From: Candidatus Sumerlaeota bacterium
GTDB taxonomy: Bacteria; Bacillota; SLNR01
Length of the DNA stretch: 50,799 bases
Direction: 5' to 3'
Assembly: GCA_007132905.1 (NCBI GenBank)
Contig: SLNR01000079.1
Span: 1 to 50,799 of the forward strand
The notes under the pieces are model-generated. The model was not told where the DNA came from, did not search any database, and saw only the letters and a program-made list of their open reading frames with translations. This document shows, one piece after another, positions 16,418 through 25,330 of this stretch (positions within the stretch are counted from its first letter, which is position 1; each line of letters begins with the position of its first letter). The translations under genes and the position numbers were made by a program.

Positions 16418-18190
16418 CTATCGAAACGTAATTTGGCGGAGCCGGTTTTCCTTTTTGTCATAGGCGAGACGGACTTGCGTACAAGGTTCCTGGAAGCGGT
16501 GAACATGCGAGCCAATCTTCACATGGGTGTTCTCATAAACGTGACCTAAAGTGACCTGCTGATCATACGGAACCGCAATGTGGGTGGATACCGACGCTTC
16601 TGAACCAACTTCGTGAATGCTCACCGAGTTGTCGGCAGTGATTTGTCCCCCGCGGACGATTCCTTTGACATGGATGGACCCATGTGCCCTCAAGCGGGTA
16701 TGAAAACTGCCTTGTCCATCGACGATAATATCACCACTGGCCTCAATATCTGAATTTAAACAGTAAGGAACTTGAACCTGACTCCTGTCTTGTTCCGTGT
16801 CGTGAAAATGATGAGCCAATTTTTCCAGGCTTTCCAAAAGAGAAATGGCTGATTCGGGATTTTGATAAGCGACCCGACTGAATGCGGTCAGCTTTTCTTG
16901 CAGAGCAGAAATGGTACCGGTCATCTCCTTGGCAAGAACAACTCCTTTGGGGGGATGCAGGTTTTTTTCTAAGCGATGCAGCTGCTTGGGAAAATCCGGA
17001 TACTTATTTTCAATCAGGCGGTCAAGGACATACCCGAAGCGAGGTGTTTTTTTCTGTCTTTTTTCTTTGATCTGACGGTAGCCTTTAAGCAGTGATACTA
17101 ATACCCGGGTAAACTCTTGGAGGTAGGGTAGAGTTTGAAAATGATAAGACTGCTGAGCTCCGGCTAGAATAACGGTATTGATCACATTATCTTGGATGTA
17201 GACCGAGCCTTCGGTGACAATATGAGCATCCGTGACATCTTTGGTGATCGTAATGTCTTGCCCGGCCGTGATCTCCATGTTTTCGCTAACACTTCCCATC
17301 ACTTTAATGCCGCCGTCAAAATGGAGATTGCCGGTTTTCATATTGATATCCTGGTGGATGGAATAAGTCGGCAAGACAGAGGCCTTGACGGTCCGATTGG
17401 ACTTCTCTAGATGTGGATGCCCGAGTACTGCAGAATACAGTGTAAGCTCGTCACTGCTTAGATAAGTGTTTTTACCGGCTTTGAGCGAAAAATCGTTCAC
17501 TTTGTCCGCCGGCAGCTTCTTTGCTTTCACATTCAAACCCTCGATACCGAACGAGGCTGGTTTTTTTGAGAGGAGAAGTTCGTCCTTTGCAACGCAAGGA
17601 ATGCTGCCCTTTTCGCGATAGTTGATTTGAAGTTCGTCTGAGGTTTTATCATGCAGGTTATTCTCCTGCTTAAAATGGACCGTCAGTAAAGCATCGCGAC
17701 CGGGTTGAGGAGGGGTCCCGGTCGCGATATCTACGGGGCGGCCGTCCATTCGTTCATAGGCTTTTTGGACAGCCTCTTGATCGATCCCGTGGGCAAGGCC
17801 TGATGTTTTTAAGAGTGCATCAAGTTCTTCCCGGGTACATATGGAATCAAATACGAACTGTTTTGTCACCTTGGGTTCAAAGATTTCGCCATCACCGGTT
17901 TGATCTTCAAGTTGGTAGCAAATAGACCGTTTTTTTTGAAGAGTTAACGAGGCACTCATCTGATCAGAGGCAATCTGTATGTCGGCGGTGCCCTCTTGGA
18001 TCATTTTTTCTTCTGATTCCCAAGTGATCTTATCGTCTGGACCGACTGGCTGTGCTTCTTTTAATAAGGTGTCGTTGACGAAAAGACGTATACCCTCAAC
18101 CGGAACCAAGACAGGATGTTTGCCGCTGTCCGATGCCTGTATCGAGAAGATTCCTTCTTTGATTGTGATGGATATTTGATTTTTTTCCAT
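16418..18190 (-). CDS. fapA: FapA family protein (DUF342), flagellar assembly protein A
   Basis: The 590-residue protein belongs to the FapA/DUF342 family: a long N-terminal alpha/beta region followed by a right-handed beta-helix of short repeats. The repeats are GGIKVMGSVSENMEITAGQD, ITITKDVTDAHIVTEGSVYI and GDIIVDGQGSFHTRLRAHGS, IHVKGIVRGGQITADNSVSI. Between the helix parts is a coiled region of about 120 residues. The ATG at 18190 is chosen because AAAGGTGG lies 8 bases upstream; the open frame runs 38 codons further without such a site. It is the only clear gene on the minus strand, convergent with flgG and divergent from fliM. A weak hairpin (ATAGC/GCTAT) lies at its stop. Known family members affect polar flagella or cell-surface processes; the role here is inferred. 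Confidence 0.9.
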   Translation of the reverse strand: MEKNQISITIKEGIFSIQASDSGKHPVLVPVEGIRLFVNDTLLKEAQPVGPDDKITWESEEKMIQEGTADIQIASDQMSASLTLQKKRSICYQLEDQTGDGEIFEPKVTKQFVFDSICTREELDALLKTSGLAHGIDQEAVQKAYERMDGRPVDIATGTPPQPGRDALLTVHFKQENNLHDKTSDELQINYREKGSIPCVAKDELLLSKKPASFGIEGLNVKAKKLPADKVNDFSLKAGKNTYLSSDELTLYSAVLGHPHLEKSNRTVKASVLPTYSIHQDINMKTGNLHFDGGIKVMGSVSENMEITAGQDITITKDVTDAHIVTEGSVYIQDNVINTVILAGAQQSYHFQTLPYLQEFTRVLVSLLKGYRQIKEKRQKKTPRFGYVLDRLIENKYPDFPKQLHRLEKNLHPPKGVVLAKEMTGTISALQEKLTAFSRVAYQNPESAISLLESLEKLAHHFHDTEQDRSQVQVPYCLNSDIEASGDIIVDGQGSFHTRLRAHGSIHVKGIVRGGQITADNSVSIHEVGSEASVSTHIAVPYDQQVTLGHVYENTHVKIGSHVHRFQEPCTQVRLAYDKKENRLRQITFR

Positions 18191-18220
18191 GAAGATCGCC
18201 ACCTTTATTTGAGAATGTCT

Positions 18221-18247
18221 TAAGTTTTGGCTTGTTTTTACCGAAAA
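18221..18247 (+). promoter_or_regulatory. SigD-like promoter upstream of fliM
   Basis: TAAG at 18221-18224, a 15-base spacer, then ACCGAAAA at 18240-18247. The sigma-28 consensus in Bacillus is TAAA, 14-16 bases, GCCGATAA, so this has 3 of 4 and 6 of 8 matches with ideal spacing. The site lies 34 bases before the fliM ATG in the divergent fapA/fliM spacer and would drive the switch/chemotaxis block separately from the upstream operon. No clear vegetative promoter was seen in this spacer. Confidence 0.5.
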
Positions 18248-18280
18248 AGACCATAAGGAAGAACAGCTAGGGGGATGGAA

Positions 18281-19285
18281 ATGGGCAAAGATGTTTTGTC
18301 TCAATCAGAAATCGATTCTATCATCACTGCGCTAGGTTCAGGAGATATTTCCACACAAGAAGAAAGCGCAGAACAAGTAAGTGAAGATGAAGTGACTATA
18401 TATGATTTTCGGCGTCCGAATAAGTTTTCTAAAGACCAAATGAGAACATTAAAAAATATTCATGAAAATTTTGCGAGAATGCTGACGAATTTCTTAACTG
18501 CCTATTTGCGAGTGCCGGTGGCTGTAAAACTCGAATCGTCAAGCCAGGTTAGTTATGAAGAATTTATGAATTCCCTTCCTCTCCCCACCTTGGTAACCGT
18601 GTTTTCTTTTTCTGAGCTAGGAGGAAGAGCTTTTATGGAAATGAATCCGTATTTCTCTTTTCCTATTATTGGCATTCTTTTCGGCGGCGAGGGCAAATTG
18701 ATCAACAAGATGAGAGAGCTTACGGAAATAGAACTGAGTGTGATGCGAAGAATTAATGAAAAAATTCTTGATAATTTGCGTTATACTTGGGAAGATTTTG
18801 CCGATATAGATCCTGTGATTGAAAATTTAGATACTAATCCCCAATTTAGCCAGCTTATTGCTTCCAATGAAGCGGTAGTGCTGCTCAGTTTTTCCACACA
18901 AGTAGAAGGAAACGAAGGATTTATTAATCTTTGTCTTCCCTATATAACGCTTGAGCCTATGTTGGGACAGCTGTCTGTGCAAAACTGGCATACACGCCAG
19001 GGTAAAAAAGATCAAGATGAGGAGCAGAGTTTGGAAAAACTAAAAAAGCGCTTAAAAGGCGCCGAGGTGGAACTGACAGCCTTGATAGGAAAGACGGACA
19101 TAACCGTGGCTGACTTTCTTCAGTTTGAAGAGGGCGACATCATTATGCTGGATAAATCCGTGGAGGATCCGATTGAGCTTTGCCTGGAAGGACGGCCGAA
19201 GTTTGGCATGAACCTGGGAAAAGTGGGAAAAAAAGTGGCGGGCGTTATCGTGGACCGGGCCGAGGATGAGGAGGATGCCGTGTGA
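18281..19285 (+). CDS. fliM: Flagellar motor switch protein FliM
   Basis: FliM is the C-ring protein that binds phosphorylated CheY and sets rotation direction. The 334-residue protein begins with the CheY-binding peptide VLSQSEIDSIITALGSGD, then the CheC-like middle domain (PNKFSKDQMRTLKNIHENFA; ETRVPVA-type strand YLRVPVAVKLESSSQVSYEE; GGEG loop FGGEGKLIN), and a C-terminal SpoA domain (VELTALIGKTDITVADFLQF). The ATG at 18281 is preferred over 18275 because AGGGGG sits 6 bases before it. It ends overlapping the next FliN gene by 4 bases. Confidence 0.96.
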   Translation: MGKDVLSQSEIDSIITALGSGDISTQEESAEQVSEDEVTIYDFRRPNKFSKDQMRTLKNIHENFARMLTNFLTAYLRVPVAVKLESSSQVSYEEFMNSLPLPTLVTVFSFSELGGRAFMEMNPYFSFPIIGILFGGEGKLINKMRELTEIELSVMRRINEKILDNLRYTWEDFADIDPVIENLDTNPQFSQLIASNEAVVLLSFSTQVEGNEGFINLCLPYITLEPMLGQLSVQNWHTRQGKKDQDEEQSLEKLKKRLKGAEVELTALIGKTDITVADFLQFEEGDIIMLDKSVEDPIELCLEGRPKFGMNLGKVGKKVAGVIVDRAEDEEDAV

Positions 19286-19656
19286 GCAAAGACATATCAC
19301 CGCAAGAATGGGACGAACTGGTCAATGGACATTCGACAAATAAAGATTCCAGTGGGGCAGATTCAGATCGCCAAGAAAGCGAGATCGATAAGGAAAAGCT
19401 AAACCTTATTTTAGATGTTCCGATTCAATGCCAGGTGGTGGTCGGCCGAACCGAAAAACAACTACAGGAACTTTTGCACATGAGGCCGGGAAGAATTTTG
19501 GAAACAGAACACATGGCTTCGCAGCACATTGAACTGCGCATAAACAACCGGCTGGTCGCTCTGGGCGAAGTAGTGGTGGTGGGAGAATTTTACGGACTGA
19601 GAATTAAACAGATAGCAAAGCCGGTTGATATTATCGAAAAATTGAAAGAAGAGTAG
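19282..19656 (+). CDS. fliN: Second short FliN-type switch protein
   Basis: A 124-residue C-ring protein consisting of a short acidic N-terminal tail and a SpoA/FliN domain (about residues 38-115): LNLILDVPIQCQVVVGRTEK, LQELLHMRPGRI, INNRLVALGEVVVVGEFYGL. The first residues, ISPQEWDELVNG, resemble the FliM/FliY CheY-binding peptide with Trp in place of Ile. The start GTG lies in the fliM stop and has GAGGAGG upstream. It differs clearly from the FliN-like protein at 4561, so the genome carries at least two short FliN proteins plus the FliY-like one that follows. Confidence 0.9.
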   Translation: MSKDISPQEWDELVNGHSTNKDSSGADSDRQESEIDKEKLNLILDVPIQCQVVVGRTEKQLQELLHMRPGRILETEHMASQHIELRINNRLVALGEVVVVGEFYGLRIKQIAKPVDIIEKLKEE

Positions 19657-19675
19657 ATGAAAGGTGGTTTGCCAG

Positions 19676-21259
19676 GTGAGGCAGCACGATGATCAAGGCA
19701 GTCCTTTACATGATTTCAGTGATATAGAAAAAGATACCCTCAAAGAAGTAGGGAATATTTCGTTGGGTTCTTCGGCGACGATCCTCTCACAGCTTATCAA
19801 CCGTCCGGTACGGATTACGACTCCCAGCCTTTCCTACCGCACTGTCGAGGAAATTAAAAATGGTTTCCCCACCCCGTGTGTCATGGTAGGGGTGGAATAC
19901 ACAGAGGGTTTGGCGGGCAAAAATCTTTTGATCATCGATACGCAAGACGCGGCGATCATCGGACAGCTTATGATGATGGAAGATCCGGATCCAAAAGTGG
20001 AACTATCAGAGATTCATTTGAGCGCAGTGAGCGAATCAATGAATCAAATGATGGGGGCGGCGGCGACTTCCATGTCCGATATGTTTGACCGGAAAATCAA
20101 CATCTCGTTTCCTCAAACCCAATACCAAAAACCGGGCGAGCTGCTGGAAAGCCAAAGTCTATTGGAAGGAGAGACAGGTTTTATCCAAGTTTCTTTTAGG
20201 CTGGAGGTTCCTGATTTGATTGATAGCGAGCTTTTGCAGCTTATGCCGGTTTCTTTTGCCCGTTTGGCCGTTGACTATTTGCTGGACAATTACAGACAAA
20301 ACAATGAAGAGAAAACGAAAGCCTCTCATGAGCGTGGTTGGGGGAAAATAGAAAAAGCAAGGTGCCGCGATATGATCGTCATGTTGATGGACTCAGCAGC
20401 AAAGACTTTATCCGATATGACAAGCAAAGAAATGGAATATGAAATTGACTCTACCGTTTTAATCGAAGGACATACGATCCATGAAGAGCAAAACGCAAAT
20501 GGGGTGATAGTGCAAGCCGAATTAAAAGATGGATTGGTGGGCGAGAAAACGATTTTTCTCGACGAGAAAGAAGCAGCCCTGATCGGTCAGTTGATGATGG
20601 GTGAAGAGCCTACTGGGGAAAGTGAATTAAACGAGATGTATTTGAGTGCGCTAAATGAAGCGTTCAATATGATGTTCGGGGCCTTTGCAACCGAATTATC
20701 CAAGCAGGTCGGCCGTGAGGTGTCTTTGGGTGCCCCCCGACTGCATCATATGACCGAAAACGATCGCTGGCCTGATGGTTTGGAGTGGGACAAAGACAGT
20801 TGTTATGTAAAAACAGCCTGCTCTTTTGCTTTACCCGGCGGCTTTGTTGCCAAGATGATGCATTTGTTACCATTGTTCCTTGTTAAAGAGGTAGCCGAAG
20901 TTTTCACAAGTGAAGAGGAGGCGCTTTACCCGGAGGCTCAAGGTAATGAAGAAAAAGAGCCGCAAGGACCTGCTTTTTCCGATGCAGCGTTAGCTGGTGG
21001 GCTGTCTGTAGAGCCGCCCGAAGACGAGGAACTAAGCTTGGTAAAGCACATCAAATTAGAAGTCTCAGGAATAGCCGGCTGTGCGAAGATGCCTTTGGCC
21101 AAGGTGCTTCGTCTAGGGACAGGATCGGTGGTGGAGCTAGATAAAGAGGTAGGGGAAGATGTGGATGTGTTAGTAAACGGAAAACAAGTGGCCAAGGCAG
21201 AGATTGTGGCCGTAGGCCAACAGTACGGGCTTCGAGTAACAAAAATATATCGTTCTTAA
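19676..21259 (+). CDS. fliY: FliY-type switch phosphatase with two CheC-like modules
   Basis: FliY is a C-ring protein that dephosphorylates CheY-P. This one is 527 residues, against about 380 in Bacillus. It contains a first CheC-like module (about 15-205), a second (about 215-415) and a C-terminal SpoA/FliN domain (about 445-527, GIAGCAKMPLAKVLRLGTGS). The phosphatase pattern [DS]-x3-E-x2-N-x22-P is intact three times: D20/E24/N27/P50 and the copy with SAVSESMN in module 1, and the copy with SALNEAFN in module 2. The first site of module 2 has lost Glu and Asn. No EIDALL-type CheY-binding peptide is seen at its N-terminus. The GTG at 19676 is preferred, with AAAGGTGG 8 bases upstream. Confidence 0.88.
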   Translation: MRQHDDQGSPLHDFSDIEKDTLKEVGNISLGSSATILSQLINRPVRITTPSLSYRTVEEIKNGFPTPCVMVGVEYTEGLAGKNLLIIDTQDAAIIGQLMMMEDPDPKVELSEIHLSAVSESMNQMMGAAATSMSDMFDRKINISFPQTQYQKPGELLESQSLLEGETGFIQVSFRLEVPDLIDSELLQLMPVSFARLAVDYLLDNYRQNNEEKTKASHERGWGKIEKARCRDMIVMLMDSAAKTLSDMTSKEMEYEIDSTVLIEGHTIHEEQNANGVIVQAELKDGLVGEKTIFLDEKEAALIGQLMMGEEPTGESELNEMYLSALNEAFNMMFGAFATELSKQVGREVSLGAPRLHHMTENDRWPDGLEWDKDSCYVKTACSFALPGGFVAKMMHLLPLFLVKEVAEVFTSEEEALYPEAQGNEEKEPQGPAFSDAALAGGLSVEPPEDEELSLVKHIKLEVSGIAGCAKMPLAKVLRLGTGSVVELDKEVGEDVDVLVNGKQVAKAEIVAVGQQYGLRVTKIYRS

Positions 21260-21272
21260 GGAGGCAGTGACT

Positions 21273-21770
21273 ATGAGTGAACAAAAAGAAAAAAAAGATC
21301 TGCAAGTCGTGGCTTTTTGCTTGGGGGAAGAAGAATACGCGGTGGACATCCAAAAGCTTCGCGAGGTCGTTAAATATGTAAATATCACCCCCCTTCCCCA
21401 TGCGGCCGATTTTATCGAAGGGATTATCAATTTGCGTGGAGATGTGATTCCGGTCATCGATCTGAGAAAACGATTTGGAATTGGCACTTATGAAGTGGAT
21501 ACTAAGACAAGAATCATTATTGTCGAGATTTTTGGAAATCTATTGGGCTTTGTAGTGGATGAAGTGACGGAGGTACTGCATTTTGCCGGTGAGCAAATTC
21601 AAGATCCCCCCCAAGGGATGCTGGAAGAAGACAATGACTATATTGAAGGAATAGGCAAGCAGGACAGCCGGCTCATTATCATCCTGGATCCCGAGAAAAT
21701 CATCAACAGCGAAGAACAGGCCGATTTGGACCTGGCCGAAAAAGAAGGGACAGAGAAAGCGACCGCCTAA
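21273..21770 (+). CDS. cheW: Chemotaxis coupling protein CheW
   Basis: CheW links chemoreceptors to the CheA kinase. The 165-residue protein is a single CheW domain: FCLGEEEYAVDIQKLREVVK, then FIEGIINLRGDVIPVIDLRK and LGFVVDEVTEVL. A Glu/Lys-rich tail of about 20 residues follows. The ATG at 21273 is chosen because AAGGAGG lies 8 bases upstream; the in-frame GTG at 21267 is too close. No chemoreceptor gene lies in the window. Confidence 0.96.
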   Translation: MSEQKEKKDLQVVAFCLGEEEYAVDIQKLREVVKYVNITPLPHAADFIEGIINLRGDVIPVIDLRKRFGIGTYEVDTKTRIIIVEIFGNLLGFVVDEVTEVLHFAGEQIQDPPQGMLEEDNDYIEGIGKQDSRLIIILDPEKIINSEEQADLDLAEKEGTEKATA

Positions 21771-21798
21771 ACCGAGGAGCTGACAGGAGGCGAAACCG

Positions 21799-23841
21799 TT
21801 GGACCAAAATGAATACCAAGACATATTTATGGCCGAATCCCGGGAATATTTGCAGTACTTGAATGAAGCTTTGCTTTCGTTGGAAAAAGATCCCAATGAC
21901 GAGGAAGCTGTCCAGCAGATGTTTCGATCCGCCCATAGTCTAAAAGGGATGGCAGCCACCATGGGGTATGACAGCATTGCTAGTCTCACCCACACCATGG
22001 AGAATGTACTGCAGCGATTGCGAGATAAAACGCTGGCTGCCAGCGAGAGTTTGGCAGATATCTTATTTCACTCCCTTGATACCTTAGAAAAGCTTTTGGC
22101 CCACCTTGAGACACCAAAAGAAGAGGAACCGCAAGTGGATTCATTGGTCAAAAAGCTAGAACAGATTCAAGAAGGCCGACCAATCGATACAAAAACTGAC
22201 GAGAAGGCAGTCAGCGCTACAGCAGGAGAGGATCGTTTTCAAATGGAGCAGTTGGCCGTAGATGCTTATGAGCAAGAGATTATAAAGGAAGCCAAAATGA
22301 AAGGCGAGTCTGTCTATGCCGCTGAAATATTTCTTAAAAAGGATGCTTTACTGAAATCTGTCAGAGCGTTTATGGTGCTTCGGAGCATCGAAGAGCTAGG
22401 TGTATTAATCAAGACATACCCTTCAGCACAAGATTTGGAAGAAGACCGCTTTGCAGAATCATTTGTGATTCTCTTGCACACCGGCAGACAGGCGGATGAA
22501 ATCAAAAATAAGATTGTAAAAACGCCCGATATTGAATCAATCGAGATACATGAGTTTCCAAGTGGTTTGGCCGAAGAGAATGATGAAGCAAGCCAAAAAG
22601 CAGATAAGGCGCTAGAAAGGGATCCTGGGATGGAACTTGCTACAAAAACGAATGGCAATAAGAGTAACCACCCGGTTTCTGCCTCCAAAAAAGAGAAAAC
22701 CGTCCGTGTCGAGACCGAGAAGCTCGACAGGCTGATTAATTTGGTGGGCGAACTGGTGATTAATCGAACCCGATTGGTGGGCATGGCGGATTCTCAAGAA
22801 AAGGGTGGTCTCAAAGAGGCTACAGAACAGCTTGATCGGATCACTTCTGATCTGCAAAATGCGATTATGAAGTTAAGGATGGTTCCGATCAAGCAGGTTT
22901 TTGACCGTTTCCCGAGAATGGTCAGAGATCTTGCCAAAGAAGAACACAAAAGGATCAACTTGGTGATTCAAGGAGAAGATACAGAATTGGATCGTTCCAT
23001 TGTAAATCAAATAGGCGATCCGCTGGTCCATCTTTTGCGAAACGCCGTGGATCACGGCATCGAAACAGAGGAAGACCGACTTCAAAAAGGAAAAGAAGCG
23101 GTGGCAAAAATCCTGTTGGAAGCAAGACATGAAGGAAGCTATGTGGCCATCGAAGTAAGTGATGATGGCAGCGGTCTCGATCCTAAAAAGCTTAAAGATA
23201 CCGCTGTGAAAAAAGGAATCATTACTCAAGAGGAAGCGGCTTCCATGGATGAACGGGAAGCTTTTCATCTTATGTTCAAAAACGGATTCAGCACTTCTGA
23301 AACGATCACCGATGTTTCAGGACGAGGGGTTGGCATGGATGCGGTAAAAAAAATCATCGAAGGATTAAATGGGCTGGTTGATGTGCAGTCTGCGGCGGGA
23401 GAAGGAACCAACATCATTATTCGCCTACCCCTTACACTGGCCATCATCAAAGCGTTGCTCGTCAAAACCAACCAGCAGGTCATGGCCATCCCGCTGGAAA
23501 ATGTCAAAGAGAACCTCTTGGTCAAAGCAGAGGATATTCGCTATGTAAAAGGGGAAAAAGCCATTTCGGTGCGGGATGAAATTGTTCCTTTGGCTTCACT
23601 GCATGAAAAGCTGTCCTCTTTAAAAGAACCTAAAGAACTATCCGATAAGGATGTTTCTGTTGTGGTGATGCATGTGGGGGATAAAAAGGCCGGCTTCATC
23701 GTGGACCAAATGGTCGGGCAACAGGAAGTAGTGATTAAGCCGCTAGGAGATATGCTGGGCAAATTGAAGGGGATTGCGGGTGCCACGGTACTAGGAAATG
23801 GAGAGGTTGCCTTGATATTAAATGTGGCGACGTTGATATGA
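21799..23841 (+). CDS. cheA: Chemotaxis histidine kinase CheA
   Basis: CheA phosphorylates CheY and CheB in response to receptors. The 680-residue protein has the full domain set: Hpt (P1, about 1-105) with phosphorylated His46 in RSAHSLKGMAATMG; a P2-like CheY-binding domain (about 165-255); dimerisation P3 (KLDRLINLVGELVINRTRLV); ATPase P4 with the N box LLRNAVDHGIET, and G boxes EVSDDGSGLDP and DVSGRGVGMDAVKKI; and a CheW-like P5 ending VALILNVATLI. Start is TTG with GACAGGAGG upstream. Confidence 0.97.
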   Translation: MDQNEYQDIFMAESREYLQYLNEALLSLEKDPNDEEAVQQMFRSAHSLKGMAATMGYDSIASLTHTMENVLQRLRDKTLAASESLADILFHSLDTLEKLLAHLETPKEEEPQVDSLVKKLEQIQEGRPIDTKTDEKAVSATAGEDRFQMEQLAVDAYEQEIIKEAKMKGESVYAAEIFLKKDALLKSVRAFMVLRSIEELGVLIKTYPSAQDLEEDRFAESFVILLHTGRQADEIKNKIVKTPDIESIEIHEFPSGLAEENDEASQKADKALERDPGMELATKTNGNKSNHPVSASKKEKTVRVETEKLDRLINLVGELVINRTRLVGMADSQEKGGLKEATEQLDRITSDLQNAIMKLRMVPIKQVFDRFPRMVRDLAKEEHKRINLVIQGEDTELDRSIVNQIGDPLVHLLRNAVDHGIETEEDRLQKGKEAVAKILLEARHEGSYVAIEVSDDGSGLDPKKLKDTAVKKGIITQEEAASMDEREAFHLMFKNGFSTSETITDVSGRGVGMDAVKKIIEGLNGLVDVQSAAGEGTNIIIRLPLTLAIIKALLVKTNQQVMAIPLENVKENLLVKAEDIRYVKGEKAISVRDEIVPLASLHEKLSSLKEPKELSDKDVSVVVMHVGDKKAGFIVDQMVGQQEVVIKPLGDMLGKLKGIAGATVLGNGEVALILNVATLI

Positions 23842-23853
23842 GGAGGGAAAGTT

Positions 23854-24216
23854 ATGTCAGGAATTTTGATAACCGATGATACAGCTTTTATGCGCATGAC
23901 ACTGAAAAATATTCTTTCAAAAAACGGCTTTGACATAGTGGCAGAAGCCCAAGACGGGGTGGAGGCTGTCAGCAAATACAAAGAAGAAAAGCCAGATCTT
24001 GTTACCATGGACATCACCATGCCGAACATGGATGGGATCGAAGCCATCAAGGAGATAATGGAATTCGATGGAGGGGCAAAAATCATTGTCTGCAGCGCCA
24101 TGGGACAAAAGTCGCTGGTGATCGAAGCTCTCGGAGCCGGGGCAAAAGATTTTATCGTGAAACCTTTTGAACCTGATCGAATCTTGGAGGCTGTCCAAAA
24201 GGCTTTGGAGGAGTGA
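23854..24216 (+). CDS. cheY: Chemotaxis response regulator CheY
   Basis: Single receiver domain of 120 residues that carries the signal from CheA to the motor switch. The acidic pocket is D8-D9 (ILITDDTAFMR), the phosphorylated Asp is D53 (VTMDITMPNMDG), then the switch Ser in CSAMGQKSLV and Lys in FIVKPFEPDRI. GAGGAGGG precedes the ATG. It sits between cheA and cheC, so kinase, messenger and phosphatase are neighbours. Confidence 0.97.
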   Translation: MSGILITDDTAFMRMTLKNILSKNGFDIVAEAQDGVEAVSKYKEEKPDLVTMDITMPNMDGIEAIKEIMEFDGGAKIIVCSAMGQKSLVIEALGAGAKDFIVKPFEPDRILEAVQKALEE

Positions 24217-24220
24217 TGAT

Positions 24221-24829
24221 GTGGATAAAGCAATCAGTCAACGCCAAGAAGATGTATTAACAGAAATCGGCAATATCGGCATGGGAAATGCAGCTTCTTC
24301 CTTGTCGGAGTTGTTGAAGGAACAGGTGAGGATTAGCGTTCCAAGTGTGGATATTGTTTCTTTGGGAGATTTACCCTACCACATGGGAGGGGCAGCCGAT
24401 CATGTGGTAGGCATTTATGTTCCGGTCCATGGGGATGTTTACATGCATATGATCTTCATTCTCCCGTTGAAAAGCGCTTCTGTTATCGTATTAAATATAA
24501 CCGATGGATTGGCACAAGAAATGGATGAACTCGGGCAATCGGCCATCGCAGAAGTAGGGAACATAGTGGTAGCAGGGTATGTTAATGCTTTTGCTCATCT
24601 GACGGATTTGCGATTGCTGCTGCAGCCACCTGTTTTGGCCATTGATATAACAGAAGCCATACTGGGTTCTGTATTAGCGGGAATACAAATTCCTGAGAAT
24701 TTTGTCATTAACATAAAAGCTTCGTTTGAAACCGGCAGTTCTAAAGCAGAAGGGTATTTGTGTATGATTCCGGCCGAAGATTCCTTTCCGTCCGTTTATG
24801 AAGCTTTGCTCGAGGGATTGGGTGATTAA
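24221..24829 (+). CDS. cheC: CheY-P phosphatase CheC
   Basis: CheC removes phosphate from CheY-P and binds CheD. The 202-residue protein has both catalytic motifs intact: D-x3-E-x2-N-x22-P in EDVLTEIGNIGMGN, and S-x3-E-x2-N-x22-P in QSAIAEVGNIVVAG. It has no C-terminal FliN domain. The GTG at 24221 is the start, 7 bases after GGAGGAG; the open frame extends upstream into cheY but without a suitable site. The stop overlaps the cheD start by one base (TAATG). Confidence 0.95.
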   Translation: MDKAISQRQEDVLTEIGNIGMGNAASSLSELLKEQVRISVPSVDIVSLGDLPYHMGGAADHVVGIYVPVHGDVYMHMIFILPLKSASVIVLNITDGLAQEMDELGQSAIAEVGNIVVAGYVNAFAHLTDLRLLLQPPVLAIDITEAILGSVLAGIQIPENFVINIKASFETGSSKAEGYLCMIPAEDSFPSVYEALLEGLGD

Positions 24830-25314
24830 TGGTGGGAAAAGTGGTCAAGGTCAAGATTGCAGAGTATCATGTATTAAAAGGAGAGGGAATCCTTATGACC
24901 ATCGGGTTAGGGTCTTGTGTAGGGATTGCACTGTATGATGCAAAAGCCAAAGTAGCAGGCTTAGCTCATATTTTGCTGCCCGACAGCCAGCAGTTTGTAA
25001 AAAGAGATAATCTAGGGAAATATGCGGACACAGCGATTCCTCTATTAATCCAGGAAATGAAAAAGCTGGGGGCGGATATCCGCTCAATACAATCCAAAAT
25101 TGCCGGAGGGAGTGCTTTGTTTCAATCGCAAAACAACCATATCAATGGAATCGGCATTAGAAATGTGGAAGCAGTCAAAACAGCTCTTCAAGAACTAGAA
25201 CTCCCTTTAGTTGGTTCTGATACGGGGGGAAGCGCAGGAAGAACCATGCAGTTGTTTTCAAAAGACGGGAAAGTTTTAGTGAAAGCCGTCGGGTCTGGTC
25301 CGATCAAAATTTAG
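24829..25314 (+). CDS. cheD: Chemoreceptor glutamine deamidase CheD
   Basis: CheD deamidates receptor glutamines and stimulates CheC. The 161-residue protein has the cysteine-hydrolase triad: Cys30 in GLGSCVGIALYD, His47 in AGLAHILLP, and Thr24 just before in MTIGLGS. The C-terminal DTGGSAGRTMQLFSKDGKVL is typical. One-base overlap with cheC supports joint translation of the interacting pair. Confidence 0.96.
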   Translation: MVGKVVKVKIAEYHVLKGEGILMTIGLGSCVGIALYDAKAKVAGLAHILLPDSQQFVKRDNLGKYADTAIPLLIQEMKKLGADIRSIQSKIAGGSALFQSQNNHINGIGIRNVEAVKTALQELELPLVGSDTGGSAGRTMQLFSKDGKVLVKAVGSGPIKI

Positions 25315-25330
25315 TTATACGGAGGAGCTT

